A DNA stretch of 64,000 nucleotides from a virus: positions 1-64,000 of the IMG/VR virus record IMGVR_UViG_3300044716_001642. One strand, given 5' to 3'. The notes under the pieces were generated by a model, which saw only the letters and a list, made by a program, of their open reading frames with translations, was not told the origin of the DNA and did no database searches. The position numbers were made by a program, and so were the translations under genes. Positions 62,636 through 64,000 of the stretch are shown piece after piece. Position 1 is the stretch's first letter; each line of letters opens with the position of its first letter.

Positions 62636-62663
62636 AGTATAGATTATTTGTAGGAAAAGTCAA
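62636..62663 (-). promoter_or_regulatory. leaderless-type sigma70 promoter
   Basis: Minus strand: TTGACT (62663-62658), 16-bp spacer, TATACT (62641-62636), six bases to the ATG at 62629. Confidence 0.8.
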
Positions 62664-62676
62664 GCTTCTTTAAGAT

Positions 62677-63510
62677 TTAATGTTGTCCGCCTTCCCATGT
62701 GCTACCACACGGACCCCCGCTCTGATTAGCTTCAATCATGATATCTTCCCCTTCAGGAGTTATTAACGGAAGATAATGCTTGCTAATACGTTCTGTTGTT
62801 TTTGGAACATAATGGCAAATAAATGATCTGCGAAATCTGTCTTTGGATCGATTTGGTCCGGAGCCATGAATTGAAGAGCCATTAAAGAATAATGTATCTC
62901 CTGACTTCATAATACAGGGAACAGCTTTTTTTCCTTTTGGAGTTGGTACAAGATGCGTTGTAAATGACTCATTAGCATTAGCTTCTTTAGGACATATGAT
63001 CTCCTCTTCTGCTGTATCTGACACAAGGTACATTCCTCCGTTATCAGGATCAGCATCATCAATTGCTGTCCATGCTGCAACACACGTTTGCGGCTCAACT
63101 AAAAGATAGAAATTGTCTTGATGCATTGCTTGTCCCTTAGAACCAGGTGGTTTATAATAAAACATACTCTGTGCGGCAAGTACATCTTCTTGCATGAGGT
63201 CTTTCAAGCAAAAAAGAACACCCGAATGAACAAGATTCTTACGAGATACTGCGTTGAAACGGTGCGGTTGCATCACTCTTGGAAATTCTTTTAAAGGATC
63301 TCCGTTTGATTCTTCTTTGGACACAGGGTAAAAATAATCTTCAATAGTACCATTCTTTGCAATTTGATCAAAGGTATTTTTAATTTCCTCGACCTCCGCT
63401 TTGGAAAACAAGCCACGAGCAACAGCATATCCGTGTTGTTTAAATGATTCTCTCATTTCATCCAAATTAACAGATTCAGGAAGAATATAATTGTCGTTTG
63501 TTGTGCTCAT
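62677..63510 (-). CDS. phytanoyl-CoA dioxygenase-family protein
   Basis: 277 residues. HGYAVARGLFSKAEVEEIK, AMHQDNFYLLVEP (His-x-Asp), AWTAIDDADPDNGGMYLVSDT, FNGSSIHGSGPNRSKDRFRRSFICHYVP with distal His and Arg are the PhyH-family signature. It is a 2OG/Fe(II) oxygenase likely to act on small molecules or sugars. Composition is less AT-rich than its neighbours. Confidence 0.85.
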   Translation of the reverse strand: MSTTNDNYILPESVNLDEMRESFKQHGYAVARGLFSKAEVEEIKNTFDQIAKNGTIEDYFYPVSKEESNGDPLKEFPRVMQPHRFNAVSRKNLVHSGVLFCLKDLMQEDVLAAQSMFYYKPPGSKGQAMHQDNFYLLVEPQTCVAAWTAIDDADPDNGGMYLVSDTAEEEIICPKEANANESFTTHLVPTPKGKKAVPCIMKSGDTLFFNGSSIHGSGPNRSKDRFRRSFICHYVPKTTERISKHYLPLITPEGEDIMIEANQSGGPCGSTWEGGQH

Positions 63511-63534
63511 ATATATGATATTTATTTTAAATAA

Positions 63535-63867
63535 TTACACTAACTCCAGCCAATTTGTATCATCTGGCATTATTTCTACCTTCACTCCGGCTTCTTTGGA
63601 TTTTTCTATAATGTCATGTAAAACTCCGTGACCGTACATATTGGTTCCATAAGCATCTGTGTGACATTTATAAACAGAACCAGAATAGCCTTCAAACAAA
63701 TAGAAATTTTCTTCTTGTGTGGCTCTTGTGATGCCGCTATTCATCTTCCAAGAATCGCCATTCAAATAACCTCCATACCAACAAGCAAATACTTTATAAG
63801 TCAAAGGAAATTTTCCTCCCTCGATCTTAACAACTAGCCATTTATGAGGAATGTATTCGTTATTCAT
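63535..63867 (-). CDS. hypothetical protein
   Basis: 110 residues: HKWLVVKIEGGKFPLTYKVFACWYGGYLNGDSWKMNSGITRATQEENFYLFEGYSGSVYKCHTDAYG. Phage protein pattern with W-x-x-G-Y and 'Y-x-F-x-G-x-S-G-S-x-Y-x-C'; no function known. It overlaps the gene at the window edge by eight bases. Confidence 0.65.
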   Translation of the reverse strand: MNNEYIPHKWLVVKIEGGKFPLTYKVFACWYGGYLNGDSWKMNSGITRATQEENFYLFEGYSGSVYKCHTDAYGTNMYGHGVLHDIIEKSKEAGVKVEIMPDDTNWLELV

Positions 63868-64000
63868 TTAATGAAGATTCTTCTAATGCTTTTTTTGCAA
63901 CATTTTTATACCATTCGACGTTATTAAATGGTTCTTTATCAGAAGGAGCAAGGGCAATTTCATTCAATGCTTCTTGAAGAATAAAATATTGTTTGGTAAC
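63860..64000 (-). CDS. partial hypothetical protein (5' end outside window)
   Basis: The last 46 residues of a minus-strand gene: VTKQYFILQEALNEIALAPSDKEPFNNVEWYKNVAKKALEESSLNE. The C-terminal helix resembles the ends of Ea22-like and other short phage proteins. The start lies beyond the window edge. Confidence 0.6.
   Translation of the reverse strand, partial: VTKQYFILQEALNEIALAPSDKEPFNNVEWYKNVAKKALEESSLNE

Overview
This window is part of the genome of a large tailed double-stranded DNA bacteriophage (Caudoviricetes), probably uncultured. The evidence is a tail-fibre-like protein, T4-type rIIA and rIIB, ThyX, dCMP deaminase, a RuvB-like helicase, several HNH and PDDEXK homing endonucleases, ten tRNA genes and dozens of very small, tightly packed genes. 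The host cannot be named. Lipoprotein signals suggest a bacterium with periplasmic lipoprotein sorting, and most genes lack a Shine-Dalgarno sequence.

Layout. 1-2.7 kb: two structural or virion genes (a fibre with 54-bp repeats and a subtilisin-like protease). 3.2-14.6 kb, plus strand, about 45-50% GC: an early-type region of short genes, most with their own sigma70-like promoter. In many of them the -10 box lies only 6-8 nt before the ATG, which predicts leaderless mRNAs. The units are separated by a repeated 69-nt palindromic element. From 3.8 to 9.8 kb these elements are accompanied by tandem matches to the sigma54 -24/-12 motif. At 11.1-11.9 kb a strong promoter leads into about 600 nt of apparently untranslated, structured RNA. 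That RNA carries a close match to the 23S rRNA L11-binding region and is followed by two tRNAs, one of them a class II tRNA with a CAU anticodon. 14.7-23.7 kb, minus strand: the mirror-image early region (DUF6915, HhH DNA glycosylase, RuvB-like helicase, rIIB, rIIA) with the same promoters and elements.

24-32 kb, AT-rich: tRNA clusters, homing endonucleases, 27-nt hairpins between tRNA genes, a gene-poor stretch with one perfect DnaA box where transcription diverges, and the start of a glycan-modification island (methyltransferase, UDP-galactopyranose mutase). 32-48.5 kb: glycosyltransferases, three 2-oxoglutarate/Fe(II) oxygenases across the wider island, a UvdE-type UV endonuclease, dCMP deaminase, a MoxR-type ATPase and a VWA metallopeptidase partner. 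48.5-64 kb, minus strand: a long head-to-tail series of small metabolic and hypothetical genes (ThyX, five YopX-like paralogues, a P-loop kinase, phosphoesterase, dual-specificity-type phosphatase, PhyH-type dioxygenase) with many 4-8 bp overlaps and further leaderless promoters.

Together the genes point to nucleotide metabolism and DNA repair, takeover of host translation (tRNAs, possible rRNA mimic), superinfection or lysis control (rII), and modification of virion or host glycans. The least explained features are the 69-nt element and sigma54-like arrays, the very regular leaderless promoter architecture, and the large RNA with the L11-domain-like module.
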